From NCBI GenBank assembly GCA_938084085.1, contig CALKDV010000172.1:1-6584 (forward strand): a DNA stretch of 6,584 bases, given 5' to 3'. The position numbers were made by a program, and so were the translations under genes. Positions 5,821 to 6,584 of this stretch are shown piece by piece; position 1 is the first letter of the stretch, and the number at the start of each line of letters is the position of its first letter. Source of the stretch: an uncultured Nannocystaceae bacterium (GTDB lineage: Bacteria > Myxococcota_A > Polyangia > Nannocystales > Nannocystaceae). The notes below the pieces were generated by a model, which saw only the letters and a program-made list of their open reading frames with translations, was not told the origin of the DNA and searched no databases.

Positions 5821-5879
5821 GCACTCGGAGTGCCGCTCTCCGCCAGCGCCAAGAATGGCCCCGTGAGCGACGGCACCCC

Positions 5880-6446
5880 TCACCCCCCGCACGCCCCGAA
5901 GTCCACGATCTTCGAATAAAGGTTCATCGGGATGTCCTGGGTGCAGCTGTCGAGGAAGGTGGTCTTTTCGGTGGGCGTGTCGTCGCCGGCGCCGCAGGTG
6001 AGGCTGTTGTACTGGGTGTAGGTGAAGCTGCCCGCGCCCGCATCACACATAAAGCTGTCGGCGGAGTTCATCCCGGAGTTGCCTGGCCAGCAGTAGCAAG
6101 GGTCGTCGCTGCCCACGGGGAACGCGTTGGTCTTGATGGGTTCCCCGGAGCAGGTCGGATCGCCGTTCCAAAACCCTACGATCACATACTGCGACGGGTC
6201 GGTCTCGTTGGGGAGGCAGTCGCCGCCTCCCTCGTCCGCTCCTCCGCCGTCGGTGGTGTCTCCCGCGTCGGCGCCCGCGTCGTCCGTCCCGGCGCCGTCG
6301 GTGCCCGTGTCTCCTGTGGTGCCCGTCTCGCTTGACCCGGAGGTGCCGGAGGTGTCCGTGGTCGCGCCACTCGAGGTGTCGTCCTCCACATCCGCGCACG
6401 CGACAAGGGTCACAAGGAGGCTCGTACAAAATAGCGTTCGGAACAT
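5880..6446 (-). CDS. Small lipoprotein with Thr/Ser/Gly/Asp-rich linker, function unknown
   Basis: This is a 188-aa protein from the ATG at 6446; an immediately preceding in-frame GTG (6449) would add one residue. Residues 1-17 are a short lipoprotein signal (Arg3, hydrophobic core, lipobox LVAC, Cys17, +2 Ala). Residues about 22-77 are a low-complexity linker of Ser, Thr, Gly, Asp and Ala, a hallmark of secreted lipoproteins in marine and Nannocystis-type myxobacteria. The C-terminal domain (about 78-188) begins with GDCLP and is rich in aromatics and Cys (FWNGDPTC, CYCWPG, SFTYTQYNSLTC, SCTQDIP, ending ACGG), suggesting a small disulfide-stabilised fold. I do not recognise it and see no catalytic motif. 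There is no Shine-Dalgarno near the start. TATGCA (6456-6461) ends 6 nt before the GTG and 9 nt before the ATG; it is a poor -10. Confidence 0.82.
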   Translation of the reverse strand: MFRTLFCTSLLVTLVACADVEDDTSSGATTDTSGTSGSSETGTTGDTGTDGAGTDDAGADAGDTTDGGGADEGGGDCLPNETDPSQYVIVGFWNGDPTCSGEPIKTNAFPVGSDDPCYCWPGNSGMNSADSFMCDAGAGSFTYTQYNSLTCGAGDDTPTEKTTFLDSCTQDIPMNLYSKIVDFGACGG

Positions 6447-6449
6447 CAC

Positions 6450-6584
6450 AGGGGCTGCATATCATCCACGCACGCGTTCCTCCCACAATTTACGTACAGA
6501 AAACATGGGCATTAACAACGTTCGGTCGGCGGCGCCCACAATCTGTGGCGGTGCCCTCGCCCCGCCCCGCCCGGCCCCGCCCCC
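6450..6584. other. Upstream non-coding region at the right edge
   Basis: I find no convincing gene in these 135 bases. Positions 6486-6522 are locally A+T-rich and hold the small palindromes TACGTA and AACGTT. On the minus strand TTGTGG and GATGAT lie 16 bp apart (GATGAT at 6461-6466) and could be a weak promoter for the lipoprotein gene. The far end is C-rich (see the G-quadruplex entry). Confidence 0.4.
6560..6584 (-). other. Potential G-quadruplex (G-rich on the minus strand)
   Basis: The minus strand has five G runs (lengths 5, 4, 3, 4, 4) separated by loops of 1-2 C, with a further GGG run at 6554-6556. This satisfies the classic four-run quadruplex pattern with very short loops. It reaches the window edge and may continue. 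It lies about 110 bp upstream of the small lipoprotein start. Confidence 0.5.

Noticed and set aside
4340..5821. Long plus-strand frame of 493 codons with Leu-Arg-rich repeats
   Set aside because: The repeats are the antisense reading of the APAKEA array, and the frame also covers the GNAT gene. No credible protein features.
5808..5876. GTG start at 5876 for the GNAT protein
   Set aside because: The added 23 residues do not resemble the GNAT N-terminus. Kept as an alternative because GAGGGG lies just upstream and coupling to the preceding stop is possible.
6043..6486. Minus-strand frame starting with ATG behind a GGGAGGAA sequence
   Set aside because: The Shine-Dalgarno-like run is eye-catching, but this frame gives an Arg/Gly/His-rich product overlapping the lipoprotein, which has a clear signal peptide in its own frame.

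Overview
The window looks like chromosomal DNA from a GC-rich, lipoprotein-rich Gram-negative bacterium. A myxobacterium (Myxococcota, perhaps the Nannocystis/Plesiocystis/Enhygromyxa group) is my best guess. The reasons are the high GC content, five lipoprotein genes among seven protein genes, Ser/Thr/Gly/Asp-rich linkers behind lipoprotein cysteines, and Cys-rich secreted modules. This is inference from style, not from a marker gene. I see no mobile element, CRISPR array or rRNA.

Layout, left to right. (1) A minus-strand lipoprotein alpha/beta hydrolase starts at 1374 and runs off the left edge; its nucleophile-elbow serine is replaced by glycine. (2) Only 24 bp away, scoB (3-oxoacid CoA-transferase subunit B) is divergently transcribed, with no scoA partner in view. 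(3) A tRNA-Lys(CTT) with its own promoter and an intrinsic terminator. (4) An SGNH/GDSL-type lipoprotein hydrolase on the plus strand, convergent with (5) a 471-aa lipoprotein with propeller-like repeats on the minus strand. (6) Three more minus-strand genes follow: a lipoprotein with ten Ala-Pro-Ala-Lys hexapeptide units and a 12-cysteine module, a GNAT acetyltransferase, and a small lipoprotein with a Thr/Ser/Gly/Asp linker. (7) The right edge is non-coding and C-rich on the plus strand, so the minus strand could form a G-quadruplex.

The genes do not look like one pathway. Gaps of 55-90 bp separate the minus-strand genes, and most genes have their own -10-like hexamer, so they read as single-gene transcription units. 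Five products should be membrane-anchored lipoproteins. None has Asp at +2, so by the E. coli Lol rule they would go to the outer membrane.

The most interesting signal is in the start regions. No chosen start has a convincing Shine-Dalgarno sequence. Five of seven genes carry a TANNNT hexamer ending 6-7 nt before the start codon, which would put the transcription start on the start codon itself (leaderless mRNA). At the divergent pair, this signal lies in a 12-bp near-palindrome exactly 6 nt from each ATG, which suggests a symmetric, shared -10 promoter.
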